From: Anaerolineaceae bacterium UBA700
Lineage (GTDB): Bacteria; Chloroflexota; Anaerolineae; Anaerolineales; Anaerolineaceae
Direction: 5' to 3'
Length of the DNA: 27,918 bases
Assembly: GCA_002298885.1 (NCBI GenBank)
Contig: DBMK01000278.1
Coordinates: forward strand, 1 to 27,918
Part shown: positions 7,970 through 16,014 of the stretch, piece after piece
How the letters are laid out: each line of letters opens with the position of its first letter
Position numbering within the stretch: the first letter of the stretch is position 1
The notes under the pieces: model-generated
Database searches by the model: none
The model's input: the letters and a program-made list of their open reading frames with translations, nothing else
Told to the model about the DNA's origin: nothing
Translations under genes and position numbers: made by a program

Positions 7970-10900
7970 GCACGGGCTCCGGCGCGGCCGCCGGTTTTCC
8001 CATGAATTCGATAATCTGTCCCAGCGTGCGCAGCTCGGCCAGCGTCTCTGGCTCGGGCTTCGGCAGGTCCGGGTAAGTGCTCTGCAGCGCTCCCAGGATT
8101 TCAACCCGCTTGATCGAGTCGATCCCCAGGTCGGCCTCCATGTCCATATTCAGGTCTAGCATCTCCTGCGGATAACCGGTCTTCTCGCTGACCACTTTCA
8201 GGAGTGCATCGGTCAGCTCAGCAGCCGAGGCCTGTCCGGAGGCAGGCGCCGCAGCCGGCGCGGATGCAGGTTGGGCCTCCGCTTTCACCGCCGAAACGGA
8301 CTCTGCGGCAGCAGAAGGCTGAACGGCGGTCGGCTGAACAGGCGCTGCGGCGCTTACAGCGCTTGGGCTTTTCTGCATATAGTCGACGATTTGCCCCAAC
8401 GTGCAAAGCTCGGCCAGCGTCTCCGGCTCGGGCTTGGGCAGATCGGTATACTGCTGCTGCAAGGCGCCCAGGATTTCGACACGTTTGATCGAATCGATCC
8501 CCAGGTCGGCTTCCATGTTCATCCCCAGGTCGAGCATTTCCTGTGGATATCCCGTTTTTTCACTGACGATCGTCAGCAGCGATGAAGTCAGGTCGGATGC
8601 CGGGACGGCCGGCGTTGCCGGTGCTGCGGCTTGCCGAGCAGGCGCCGCTTCGGGCGCTGCCTGCACAACCGGCGCAGCAGCCGTTGGCTGCGGCGCAGAG
8701 ACTCCCGCCGGGCTGCCGCCCATGTATTCGACGATCTGCTGCAGCGTGCGCATCTCGGACAAGGCCTCCGGCTCGGGCTTGGGCAGCCCTGGCAGGATCT
8801 GTTGGATGGCGCCCAGTATTTCGACGCGCTTGATCGAATCGATCCCCAGGTCGGCTTCCATGTCCATATTGAGGTCGAGCATTTCCTGTGGGTAGCCGGT
8901 CTTTTCGCTGACCACTTTGAGCAGCGTGTCTACGAAATCGACCGCCGCGGCGACCGGTTGCGCCGGTACGGCCTTCTCCGGCTGCTTCGGCTCGGGGTGA
9001 GCCGCGCCGTTGCTGCCATTGGAAGGTGCCTGGGCGATGGTTTGAGCCTTTACCGGCTCGGGCTGCACCGCGGCGACAACCGAGGCGGGCACAACCGGCG
9101 CGGCTGTTGGTATAACCGGCGCGGGCGCCGCCTGGACAGGCCGCACGGCTGCCGGCGCTGCGGAGGGGCTGGTTTGCAGCGATCCGAGCTGCTGCTGGAC
9201 CAGCCCAACAAAGCTGCGCGAGAATTCTTCCTGGGACTGCAAGTATTGTTCGTGCACCTTGAGCGTCTCGGACTGGTGGTCGTGGAAGCGCATCATGCTG
9301 CGCTCCAGGCTTTCCAGCGCCTGGATGCCGGTGCTGTTCGGCGAGCTGGATACAACCCCCAGCTCGGCCTGGGTCAGTTGCGAAAAGATTTTAGCGTACT
9401 CGGCGTCGTTATTCAGATACTGCTCGTGGATGTGCAGGCTTTCGCTCTGGTGAGCCTGGAATTGCGCCAACAGCTTCTCGAGGGCGCTCAAGGCGCTGCC
9501 ATCCGCAGCCGGCGCGGCGGCCTGCAAGGCCGGTCCTTGCACGACCTGCGGCACGATTTTCTCCACCACCCGCTCCACTACCACCGGTTCGGGGGCTGCA
9601 GCCTGAGATACCTTCCAACCGTCGTTCAGGGCGTCCTGCCAGCCTTTGCGCGTCTTATCCGATAGATAATAGCCGCCGTTCAACGTGACTGTGATGGCGC
9701 TTTTCTTCTTGGGGGCGGCTGTCTTGTGCGGCAGCTCGAACGGATCGATGTCCGCCAGCGGCAGACCGATCACTTTCAGGCGCACCGCGGCCTCGCGCAG
9801 TTGGCGATCGCTGTCCTTCTTGGCGCTGCCATTCAGAGCCACGCTGACGTGCGGGCGGTCGGCCAGGATATTGTCCACCAGGTTGGTCAGCACGCTCTTA
9901 GGGCCGCACTCGACGAAGATCGTCCCGCCAGCGGCGTAGATCGCCTCGATCTCATCCCGGAAGAGGACCGGGTTGAGGATATGATCCACCATCACGCTGC
10001 GGATGGCATCCGGGTCGTCGGCGTGCTGCTTGCCGGTCGAGTTCGAATACACCTTGCGCGCCGGTTTCTGGAATGCCAGCGCCTTCAATGCTTTGGCAAA
10101 CGGTTTCTGGGCATGCCCGACTAACGGGGTATGGAAGGCCGCCGACACCTGCAGCGGCACAACCGAAAAGCCCTTTTCCGCCAAAGCTTTCTGCACGGCG
10201 GCGATTGCCGGCTTGGATCCGGCCAGGGCCACCTGGTTGTTCGAATTGTAGTTGGCCAGGGTGACGTCCGGGAACGCCTTGAGTTCCTGCTTGATCTTCT
10301 CGACGTCGCCCTTCACCGCCAGCATGGTGCCCGCGTCGAAGTTCGGGTCGTCCGGCGCAGCCATGGCCTGGCCGCGCGCCTTGGCAGCCTTGAAATAATC
10401 CTCGTCGCTGAGTACGCCTGCAGCCCACAGTGCCGTCCATTCGCCGAAGCTGTGGCCGGCCACGAAATCTGGCGTAAAACCGCCCTGCTCGAGGATCTTA
10501 TAAAGACCTACGCTGAAGGTGCCGATAGCGGGCTGTGCGTTTTCCGTCTTCTGCAGCGTTTCCGACTGCTGGTCGCGGTCCTTGGATACAAAGACCGGAC
10601 GCGGGAACACTTTGCCGGAGAGCGTTTCCCCGCCTTCGGCCAGGAACAAGGCGTCGACTGCCTCGTACGCTTTGCGTAAAGTTGGGAAATTGATTGCCAG
10701 TTCCTTGCCCATCTCCAGGTACTGCGATCCTTGTCCTGGGAACAGGGCCACAACCTTGCCCTTGCTCTCCAAGCCGCTCTTGCGGTAATAAATGCCTTTC
10801 GGATTCTCCCAGGACTCGGCCTGGGGTTGGGCCTTCAGGCCGTCGATAGCCGCCTGGAGCAGGTCCCTGGCTTCCTTGGCCGAATCGGCCACAAAACCGA

Positions 10901-12524
10901 CACGGGCATGTGCCTGTGGGATGAGAGCTGCCTTCGAGGCGCCAGCCAATTCGTTCAAAGCTGAAGCAGCCTGGTCGCCTTGCAGCCTGGTCAGTGCTTC
11001 CTGGCAGGCCGCGACCAGTTCGGCCGGGCTTGCAGCCGAGATTAATACCGGCTGGGCCACGCGGTTGATCCGGTAAGCTTTGTCGAGTTCGGTCTGATAT
11101 TCTTCCAGCGCAACGTGGAAGTTGGTGCCGCCGAAGCCGAAGCTGCTAACGCCGGCCCGACGGGGGATGCTCTGATCGCTGCGGAACCAGGGCCGCGTTT
11201 CGGTATTGATATAGAATGGCGAATTGTCCAGCTCCAGCTTGGGGTTCGGCTTCGTCACGTTCAAAGTTGGAGGCAGCACCTTGTTGTACAGCGCCAGGGC
11301 CGTCTTGATCATGCTGGCGGCGCCGGCGGTTGATTTGGTGTGCCCGATCTGCGACTTGACGCTGCCCAGGCCGATGTAATTGCGGCGCGGGTTGTTCTCG
11401 CCGAAGACCTCGCGCAGTCCCTGCACCTCGGCCGGGTCTCCGGCCATCGTGCCGGTGCCATGCGCTTCAATCAAGCCGACGGTGGCAGGAGCGTAGCCGG
11501 CTTCCTCGTACGCCCGGCGCAGGGCTTTGGCCTGGCCCGAGGGGCGCGGAGCATAGATGCTCTTGAAGCGCCCATCGCTCGAGCTGCCGATGCCCCGGAT
11601 CACGGCGTAAATACGGTCACCGTCGCGTTCGGCATCCGCCAGGCGCTTGAGCACGATCATGCCGATCCCCTCGCCGACCATCATGCCAGCCGAGTCGGCG
11701 TCAAACGTCTTTACTACGTCGTCTTTGGTAAAGGCAGGCGTCTTGCTGAAAGACATGTAAGTTGCGATTGAGTTATCCGCATCCACCCCGCCGGTAATCA
11801 TCATGTCGGCCTGGTGCGTTACCAGCTCTTCAACCGCCATCTTGATCGCCGCCAGCGAGCTGCCGCAGGCCGCATCGATCACGCAGTTTGTGCCGCCCAG
11901 GTCGAAACGGTTGGCGATGCGCCCGGCAACCACGTTGGCCAGCGCCCCCGGGAAGGAGTTTTCCTCCCAGTTGATGTACGCCTTCTTGATCTTTTCGGTG
12001 ATCTTAAGGGTATCCGCATCCGAAATGCCGGCGCTGCGCAGCACGCGTTCCCAAACCGGGTACTGCAGCCGGTTCATCAGGGGGACGAACGTCTTGGTCG
12101 CCATGCCCACGATACCCAGGATGCAGCCGGTTTTTTCCCGGTCCCATTCCGAGCCGTCGCTGTAGCCAGCGTCCTCCAGGGCTTCCCTGGCGACGACCAG
12201 GCCGAGCAGTTGGGATACGTCCGTAATTTCGAGGATGTTCGGCGGCAGGCCGAATTCCATCGGGTCGAACTCAATGTCCGGGATAAAACCACCCCGCTTG
12301 CAGTAGACCTTATCCGGCACGCTGGGGTCTGGGCTGTAATAATCCTCGAGGCTCCAGCGGCTTTCGGGCACATCGATAATGCAGTTGATCTTATTAAGGA
12401 TATTATCCCAATATTCCTGTGTGTTATGCGCCTCGGGGAAAATCGAAGCGAGGCCGATAATTGCGACCGGTGTCTCGTGCATACCCCCCGTGGGTTGTCC
12501 GGTTTTTCCAGACGTCTTCGTCAT
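7944..12524 (-). CDS. pfaA: PfaA-like iterative synthase: KS-AT-ACP-ACP-ACP
   Basis: The 1526-residue protein is numbered from the ATG at 12524. AGGAG lies eight bases before this ATG; the GTG at 12530 is too close to it. Ketosynthase, about 10-470: DAACGSS with Cys220, EAHGTGT with His355 and IGHTKS with His395, a complete triad. Acyltransferase, about 590-890: FPGQGSQY, GHSFGE with Ser692, AAFHTP with His798. Next comes an Ala/Pro linker with two copies of a helical HQSE(S/T)LxxHEQYL motif near residues 1025 and 1085. Three acyl carrier domains follow, each with LGIDSIKRVEI and phosphopantetheine serines 1230, 1345 and 1470. Classical PfaA continues into a KR; here the frame stops at TAG 7946-7944 after a candidate slip site. 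It is the first gene of the operon. It condenses malonyl units on the tandem ACPs; a phosphopantetheinyl transferase must lie elsewhere. Confidence 0.92.
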   Translation of the reverse strand: MTKTSGKTGQPTGGMHETPVAIIGLASIFPEAHNTQEYWDNILNKINCIIDVPESRWSLEDYYSPDPSVPDKVYCKRGGFIPDIEFDPMEFGLPPNILEITDVSQLLGLVVAREALEDAGYSDGSEWDREKTGCILGIVGMATKTFVPLMNRLQYPVWERVLRSAGISDADTLKITEKIKKAYINWEENSFPGALANVVAGRIANRFDLGGTNCVIDAACGSSLAAIKMAVEELVTHQADMMITGGVDADNSIATYMSFSKTPAFTKDDVVKTFDADSAGMMVGEGIGMIVLKRLADAERDGDRIYAVIRGIGSSSDGRFKSIYAPRPSGQAKALRRAYEEAGYAPATVGLIEAHGTGTMAGDPAEVQGLREVFGENNPRRNYIGLGSVKSQIGHTKSTAGAASMIKTALALYNKVLPPTLNVTKPNPKLELDNSPFYINTETRPWFRSDQSIPRRAGVSSFGFGGTNFHVALEEYQTELDKAYRINRVAQPVLISAASPAELVAACQEALTRLQGDQAASALNELAGASKAALIPQAHARVGFVADSAKEARDLLQAAIDGLKAQPQAESWENPKGIYYRKSGLESKGKVVALFPGQGSQYLEMGKELAINFPTLRKAYEAVDALFLAEGGETLSGKVFPRPVFVSKDRDQQSETLQKTENAQPAIGTFSVGLYKILEQGGFTPDFVAGHSFGEWTALWAAGVLSDEDYFKAAKARGQAMAAPDDPNFDAGTMLAVKGDVEKIKQELKAFPDVTLANYNSNNQVALAGSKPAIAAVQKALAEKGFSVVPLQVSAAFHTPLVGHAQKPFAKALKALAFQKPARKVYSNSTGKQHADDPDAIRSVMVDHILNPVLFRDEIEAIYAAGGTIFVECGPKSVLTNLVDNILADRPHVSVALNGSAKKDSDRQLREAAVRLKVIGLPLADIDPFELPHKTAAPKKKSAITVTLNGGYYLSDKTRKGWQDALNDGWKVSQAAAPEPVVVERVVEKIVPQVVQGPALQAAAPAADGSALSALEKLLAQFQAHQSESLHIHEQYLNNDAEYAKIFSQLTQAELGVVSSSPNSTGIQALESLERSMMRFHDHQSETLKVHEQYLQSQEEFSRSFVGLVQQQLGSLQTSPSAAPAAVRPVQAAPAPVIPTAAPVVPASVVAAVQPEPVKAQTIAQAPSNGSNGAAHPEPKQPEKAVPAQPVAAAVDFVDTLLKVVSEKTGYPQEMLDLNMDMEADLGIDSIKRVEILGAIQQILPGLPKPEPEALSEMRTLQQIVEYMGGSPAGVSAPQPTAAAPVVQAAPEAAPARQAAAPATPAVPASDLTSSLLTIVSEKTGYPQEMLDLGMNMEADLGIDSIKRVEILGALQQQYTDLPKPEPETLAELCTLGQIVDYMQKSPSAVSAAAPVQPTAVQPSAAAESVSAVKAEAQPASAPAAAPASGQASAAELTDALLKVVSEKTGYPQEMLDLNMDMEADLGIDSIKRVEILGALQSTYPDLPKPEPETLAELRTLGQIIEFMGKPAAAPEPVQESPRPFV

Positions 12525-12553
12525 TATCACTTCTCCTGATTAGGAATTTTTCG

Positions 12554-12582
12554 ATCTTAATCGGTATATTGGCTCAGGTCAA
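12554..12582 (-). promoter_or_regulatory. Probable sigma-70-type promoter of the pfa-like operon
   Basis: On the minus strand TTGACC (12582-12577) and TAAGAT (12559-12554) are separated by 17 bases. Transcription would start near 12547, leaving a leader of about 22 bases before the pfaA ATG. The boxes match consensus at five and four of six positions. It diverges from the argG promoter some 70 bases away. Confidence 0.5.
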
Positions 12583-12653
12583 TGGTTAAATCTAGGAATT
12601 ACGAATTTATAAAACACCCGTAGGGTACGAAGGGTACGCACATTTTCCCCTCC

Positions 12654-12682
12654 TTGACAAACTTCCCGGCAGGCTTTATGAT
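12654..12682 (+). promoter_or_regulatory. Near-consensus sigma-70-type promoter of the argG leader
   Basis: TTGACA (12654-12659) and TATGAT (12677-12682) are separated by exactly 17 bases. Transcription should begin around 12689-12690, about 190 bases before argG. It is the strongest promoter match seen in the window. Confidence 0.75.
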
Positions 12683-12701
12683 TCGCCCAGGTTAAACAAA
12701 T

Positions 12702-12770
12702 ATGCATTTCCTTTGCGAGATCCGCATGCGACGAACGCTGACATCCTCAATTCATGGGAAGGTCAGCTAG
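12702..12770 (+). CDS. Possible 22-residue leader peptide with clustered arginine codons
   Basis: An ATG at 12702 opens 22 codons ending in TAG, with arginine at positions 8, 10 and 11 (IRMRR). The reading frame ends inside the structured part of the argG leader. An Arg-sensing leader peptide upstream of an arginine gene would fit classical attenuation. Only a weak AGG lies 10 bases upstream, and three arginines in 22 codons can occur by chance, so this is a suggestion only. Confidence 0.2.
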   Translation: MHFLCEIRMRRTLTSSIHGKVS

Positions 12771-12814
12771 TCCTGTTTGTCTTTCGTTCGGTATCCGCTC
12801 AGGCATCGTACTTC

Positions 12815-12846
12815 AAAAGCTCTCCATCCCGGAGAGCTTTTTTATT
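12815..12846 (+). terminator. Intrinsic terminator in the argG leader
   Basis: AAAAGCTCTCC and GGAGAGCTTTT form an 11-base-pair stem with an ATCCC loop, continued by TTATTT. It lies 21 bases before the argG ribosome site and 125 bases after the start site, so argG transcription must pass it. Confidence 0.8.
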
Positions 12847-12878
12847 TAACTTTTTTAGATATGTTCAAGGAGAAAATT

Positions 12879-14147
12879 ATGTCTCACCCCAAACCCAGTG
12901 TAAAGAAAGTCGTTTTGGCCTATTCGGGCGGTCTGGATACCTCGGTCATCGTCCCCTGGCTGGTCGAGAATTACGGTTGTGAAGTAGTCTGCTACTGCGC
13001 CGACGTTGGCCAGGGCGAGGAGCTTTCAGGGCTGCCGGCGAAAGCCAAGGCCAGCGGCGCCAGTAAGCTGATCATCGATGATCTGCGGGAGGAATTCGCC
13101 CGCGATTACCTGTTCCCACTTCTGCGCAGCGGCGCCATCTACGAGCGCAAATATCTGCTCGGCACCTCCATCGCCCGCCCGCTTATCGCCAGCAAAATGG
13201 TCAGGGTGGCCCAGCAGGAAGGCGCCGATGCCGTTTCTCACGGCTGCACCGGCAAGGGCAACGACCAGGTGCGTTTCGAGGTAACCTTCATGGCGCTCGA
13301 CCCGCGCCTGAAAGTTATCGCCCCCTGGCGGGAATGGAGCATCAAATCCCGCGAGGACGCCCTGGCATATGCAGCCGCCCACAACGTGCCGGTCTCGGCC
13401 AGCCTCAAATCGATCTACAGCCGCGACCGCAACCTGTGGCACGTCTCGCATGAGGGCGGGCTGCTCGAAGACCCCTGGCAGGAACCCGTGGAATCGATGT
13501 TCCAGATGTCCATCTCCCCCGAGAATGCTCCCGACACCCCGCAGTACGTGGAGATTGAGTTCGAGCACGGCTATCCGGTGGCTGTCGATGGGGTGAAATA
13601 TTCGCCCGCCAACCTAGTCGCCCATTTGAATGAAATTGGCGGCAAGAACGGCGTCGGCCGGGTCGACCTGGTGGAAAACCGCCTGGTGGGGATGAAATCG
13701 CACGGCGTTTACGAAACGCCCGGCGGCACCATCCTGCTGGCGGCGCATCGCGAGCTCGAATCGATCACCCTGGACCGCGAGACGCTGCACTACAAGGACG
13801 TGGTCGCCCAGCGCTACGCCGAGCTGGTGTATTACGGGCAGTGGTTCTCCACCCTGCGCACCGCCCTGGACGCTTTTGTCGATCAGACTCAGGCCCACGT
13901 CAGCGGCAAGGTGCGCATCAAGCTGTACAAAGGCAACGTTATCCCGGTGGGGCGCCAGAGCGATTACAGCCTGTACCGCGAGGATTTCGCCACCTTCGGC
14001 AAGGACAGCGTCTACGACCAGAGCGACGCCGAGGGCTTCATCACCCTCTTCGGCCTGGCGTTCAAGGTTCAGGCCATGCGCGAAATCACCACCGGCACCC
14101 GCATCTACTACTCCGCTCCGGACTACTCCAAATTCAAACGGGACTAG
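12879..14147 (+). CDS. argG: Argininosuccinate synthase
   Basis: This enzyme joins citrulline and aspartate with ATP to give argininosuccinate, the penultimate step of arginine synthesis, in the cytoplasm. The 422-residue product begins with the PP-loop nucleotide motif [10 protein letters not shown] (residues 14-23) and contains the signature [14 protein letters not shown]. Length and order match the family. I chose the ATG at 12879 because AAGGAG (12867-12872) lies six bases before it; the longer frame from 12777 would run through the leader terminator. argH follows 233 bases later on the same strand, after a repeat cluster. Expression is probably controlled by the upstream leader terminator. 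Confidence 0.96.
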   Translation: MSHPKPSVKKVVLAYSGGLDTSVIVPWLVENYGCEVVCYCADVGQGEELSGLPAKAKASGASKLIIDDLREEFARDYLFPLLRSGAIYERKYLLGTSIARPLIASKMVRVAQQEGADAVSHGCTGKGNDQVRFEVTFMALDPRLKVIAPWREWSIKSREDALAYAAAHNVPVSASLKSIYSRDRNLWHVSHEGGLLEDPWQEPVESMFQMSISPENAPDTPQYVEIEFEHGYPVAVDGVKYSPANLVAHLNEIGGKNGVGRVDLVENRLVGMKSHGVYETPGGTILLAAHRELESITLDRETLHYKDVVAQRYAELVYYGQWFSTLRTALDAFVDQTQAHVSGKVRIKLYKGNVIPVGRQSDYSLYREDFATFGKDSVYDQSDAEGFITLFGLAFKVQAMREITTGTRIYYSAPDYSKFKRD

Positions 14148-14361
14148 AAAAAGAAACCACGAATTTCACGAATTGGGGCGAATGGACACAAATATATTTA
14201 AAAAGAAACCGCGAATTACACGAATTAGGACGAATGAGCACGAATAGTTTAAAATCAATTGATTCGTGCTCAATCGTGAAATTCGTGTAATTCGCGGATC
14301 CTTAAAAAAATTTGTCCTTTAATTCGTGTCCATTCGTCTACATTAGTGTAATTCGTGGATA
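14148..14361. repeat. Four-copy ACGAATT-type repeat cluster forming a large inverted repeat
   Basis: Directly after the argG stop codon come two direct copies of a roughly 50-base unit (14148-14198 and 14200-14249), each starting AAAAAGAAACC(A/G)CGAATT. Two inverted copies follow (about 14259-14303 and 14314-14361). Copies two and three form arms of about 37 bases (14209-14245 and 14262-14297), identical over CCGCGAATTACACGAATT, with a 16-base loop. A diverged copy occurs at 21834-21868. It looks like a mobile or amplifying non-coding repeat family. The transcript between argG and argH should fold strongly here. Confidence 0.75.
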
Positions 14362-14380
14362 GTATTTTAAAGGAGTACCC

Positions 14381-15748
14381 ATGAAACTTTGGGGTGGGCG
14401 TTTCTCACAGGAACCCGATAAGCTTGCGTTCCAGTTCAACGCATCGCTGGCGTTCGACTGGCGACTGGCGCCTTACGATATCCGCGGCTCCATCGCCTGG
14501 GCCAATGGATTGGCGAAGGCGGGTGTGCTCACCAGCACTGAGGCAGCCGAGATCGTGCGCGGGCTGGGGCTGGTGCTGCAAGAAGTCCAGGCCGAGAGCT
14601 TCACCTTCCAGCCTTCTGACGAGGATGTGCACACCGCCGTCGAACGCCGCCTGACCGAGCTGATTGGGCCGGTCGCCGGCAAGCTGCACACCGGGCGCTC
14701 CCGCAACGACCAGGTTGCCACGGATTTCCGCCTGTGGACGCTGGATGCCATCGATGCGGCTAGCCGCGGCTTGCTCGAGCTGCAGAAGACTCTCGTCGCC
14801 CGCGCCGAATCCGATCTCGGCCAGATCCTCCCTGGCTATACGCATTTCCAGCGCGCCCAGCCGTTCCTCCTCTCCCACTGGTGGCTCTCCCATTTCTGGC
14901 CCCTGGCTGCCGACCGCCAGCGCCTGGCGGACCTGCGCCAGCGCACCGGCATCCTCCCCCTCGGCTCGGCCGCCCTGGCTGGCACGCCATACCCGGTCGA
15001 CTGCCGCTTCCTGGCGGACCAGCTCGGGTTCGAGCAAGTCTCACCCAACAGCCTGTACTCGGTCTCGGACCGCGACTTCGCCGCCGAGTTCCTCTTCGAC
15101 GCCGCGTTGATCGGTGTCCACCTGTCGCGCCTGGCCGAAGCGCTCATCCTGTATTCCACGGCCGAGTTCGATTTCATCGAACTGTCAGATACCTATTCGA
15201 CCGGGTCCAGCCTGATGCCCCAAAAGAAGAATCCCGATCCACTCGAACTGGCCCGCGCCAAGGCCGGCACGCTGCTGGGCCGCCTGACCGGATTCCTGGC
15301 CGTGCTGAAAGGCCTGCCGTCAGCTTACGACAAGGATTTGCAGGAAGATAAGCCGCCCGCCTTCGAGGCCGCCGATACCCTGGACCTGCTGCTGCCGGTG
15401 GTCAGCGGATGCATCCGCACGCTGGTGGTCCACCCGGAACGCATGCAGGCCGCTCTCGACCCGGCGCTGCTGGCGACCGACCTGGCCGATTACCTGGTCA
15501 AAAAGGGGGTCCCCTTCCGCCAGGCCCACCAGCGCATCGGCCTGCTCGTGCGACGCGCCCAGGAGCTTGGAACAACCATTGATAAAGTCCCCTATGCGGA
15601 ATACCAGGCGGTCGACCCCGCCTTTGCAGAAGACGTGTTCCAGGTCTTCGATGCCAACCGCTCCATCGCCCAACGCGCTACCCCCGGCGGCACCAGCCTG
15701 GAATCAGTCAAGCAGCAAATTATCCAGGCGAAAACACTGTTGGCTTGA
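14381..15748 (+). CDS. argH: Argininosuccinate lyase
   Basis: The lyase splits argininosuccinate into arginine and fumarate, the last step of arginine synthesis. The 455-residue protein starts with the family N-terminus KLWGGRFSQ, has the HTGRSRNDQVATD segment that binds substrate, and carries the fumarase/aspartase superfamily signature GSSLMPQKKNPDP (about residues 275-287) with the catalytic serine loop. AAAGGAG ends five bases before the ATG. It sits behind argG in the same orientation, but the 233-base repeat-filled gap means it may depend on read-through or its own promoter; none is clear to me. Confidence 0.96.
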   Translation: MKLWGGRFSQEPDKLAFQFNASLAFDWRLAPYDIRGSIAWANGLAKAGVLTSTEAAEIVRGLGLVLQEVQAESFTFQPSDEDVHTAVERRLTELIGPVAGKLHTGRSRNDQVATDFRLWTLDAIDAASRGLLELQKTLVARAESDLGQILPGYTHFQRAQPFLLSHWWLSHFWPLAADRQRLADLRQRTGILPLGSAALAGTPYPVDCRFLADQLGFEQVSPNSLYSVSDRDFAAEFLFDAALIGVHLSRLAEALILYSTAEFDFIELSDTYSTGSSLMPQKKNPDPLELARAKAGTLLGRLTGFLAVLKGLPSAYDKDLQEDKPPAFEAADTLDLLLPVVSGCIRTLVVHPERMQAALDPALLATDLADYLVKKGVPFRQAHQRIGLLVRRAQELGTTIDKVPYAEYQAVDPAFAEDVFQVFDANRSIAQRATPGGTSLESVKQQIIQAKTLLA

Positions 15749-15776
15749 AATTTCTACAAATTCACCACACCCCCGA

Positions 15777-15847
15777 GGGGCAGGTTTATTTTTTGGAGTT
15801 TTTGGTGGATTCATCCGCCAAAAACTCCAAAGAAATTAAAATGCCCC
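15777..15847. repeat. Long near-perfect palindrome after argH
   Basis: An 18-base arm (15792-15809, TTTGGAGTTTTTGGTGGA) pairs with 15814-15831 with one wobble and a four-base loop. Outer arms GGGGCA (15777-15782) and TGCCCC (15842-15847) extend the hairpin. It lies between the convergent argH and PPK2 genes. No T-run follows on either strand, so it is not a classical terminator, though it may stop or protect transcripts. Confidence 0.65.
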
Positions 15848-15849
15848 TG

Positions 15850-15996
15850 GAGTTTGGCCTTTCTAAAATTCCGGCATCGACCTCACCCCCAACCCCCTCC
15901 GCCACAGGCGTGCTCCGCGATCCACGGGGTGGAGAGGGGGCTTTTTCTGAGGCCTCTTCGAAAAAGGCCAAACTCAAGGGCTGGGGGGTTAGGTCA
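15850..15996. repeat. Nested inverted-repeat element
   Basis: Perfect 13-base arms GAGTTTGGCCTTT (15850-15862) and AAAGGCCAAACTC (15963-15975) enclose a second inverted pair of C-rich and G-rich tracts (CCCCCTCC near 15894, GGAGAGGGGG near 15932). The stretch GACCTCACCCCCAACC from 15879 has a partner in GGGGGGTTAGGTC ending at 15995. No coding potential is convincing. It is probably a dispersed repeat inserted between convergent genes. Confidence 0.55.
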
Positions 15997-16014
15997 AAAA
16001 CCAGCCTGCAGAAT

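Larger units (their letters stand above)
12690..12878 (+). ncRNA. Structured argG leader RNA, candidate attenuator or riboregulator
   Basis: The transcript from the argG promoter carries nested complementary segments: CGAAC (from about 12733) pairs with GTTCG (about 12785), and inside it GCTGAC (about 12737) pairs with GTCAGC (12762-12767) with a further TCC/GGA step. The leader then reaches an intrinsic terminator at 12815-12846, just before the argG ribosome site at 12867-12872. This promoter-structure-terminator-gene layout is that of attenuated biosynthetic operons. I see no T-box signature and recognise no known riboswitch. It could also be a separate small RNA ending at the terminator. 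Confidence 0.5.

Noticed and set aside
8100..8910. Tandem DNA repeat in pfaA
   Set aside because: The three similar stretches are the conserved phosphopantetheine regions of three ACP domains, already described with the gene.
8631..9665. 344-codon plus-strand open frame opposite the pfaA linker and ACPs
   Set aside because: It is antisense to clearly recognisable ACP domains, rich in Arg, Leu and Gly as expected for a shadow of GC-rich coding DNA, and resembles no family I know.
11814..12539. 241-codon plus-strand open frame opposite the pfaA ketosynthase
   Set aside because: It is antisense to the KS active-site region and has no ribosome site or recognisable motif.
12690..12846. T-box riboswitch in the argG leader
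   Set aside because: I could not find the T-box consensus (GGGTGG-type) or a specifier loop layout, so the leader is left unclassified.
12713..12982. 89-codon frame crossing the argG leader and gene start
   Set aside because: It runs through the leader terminator and out of frame into argG; there is no family match.
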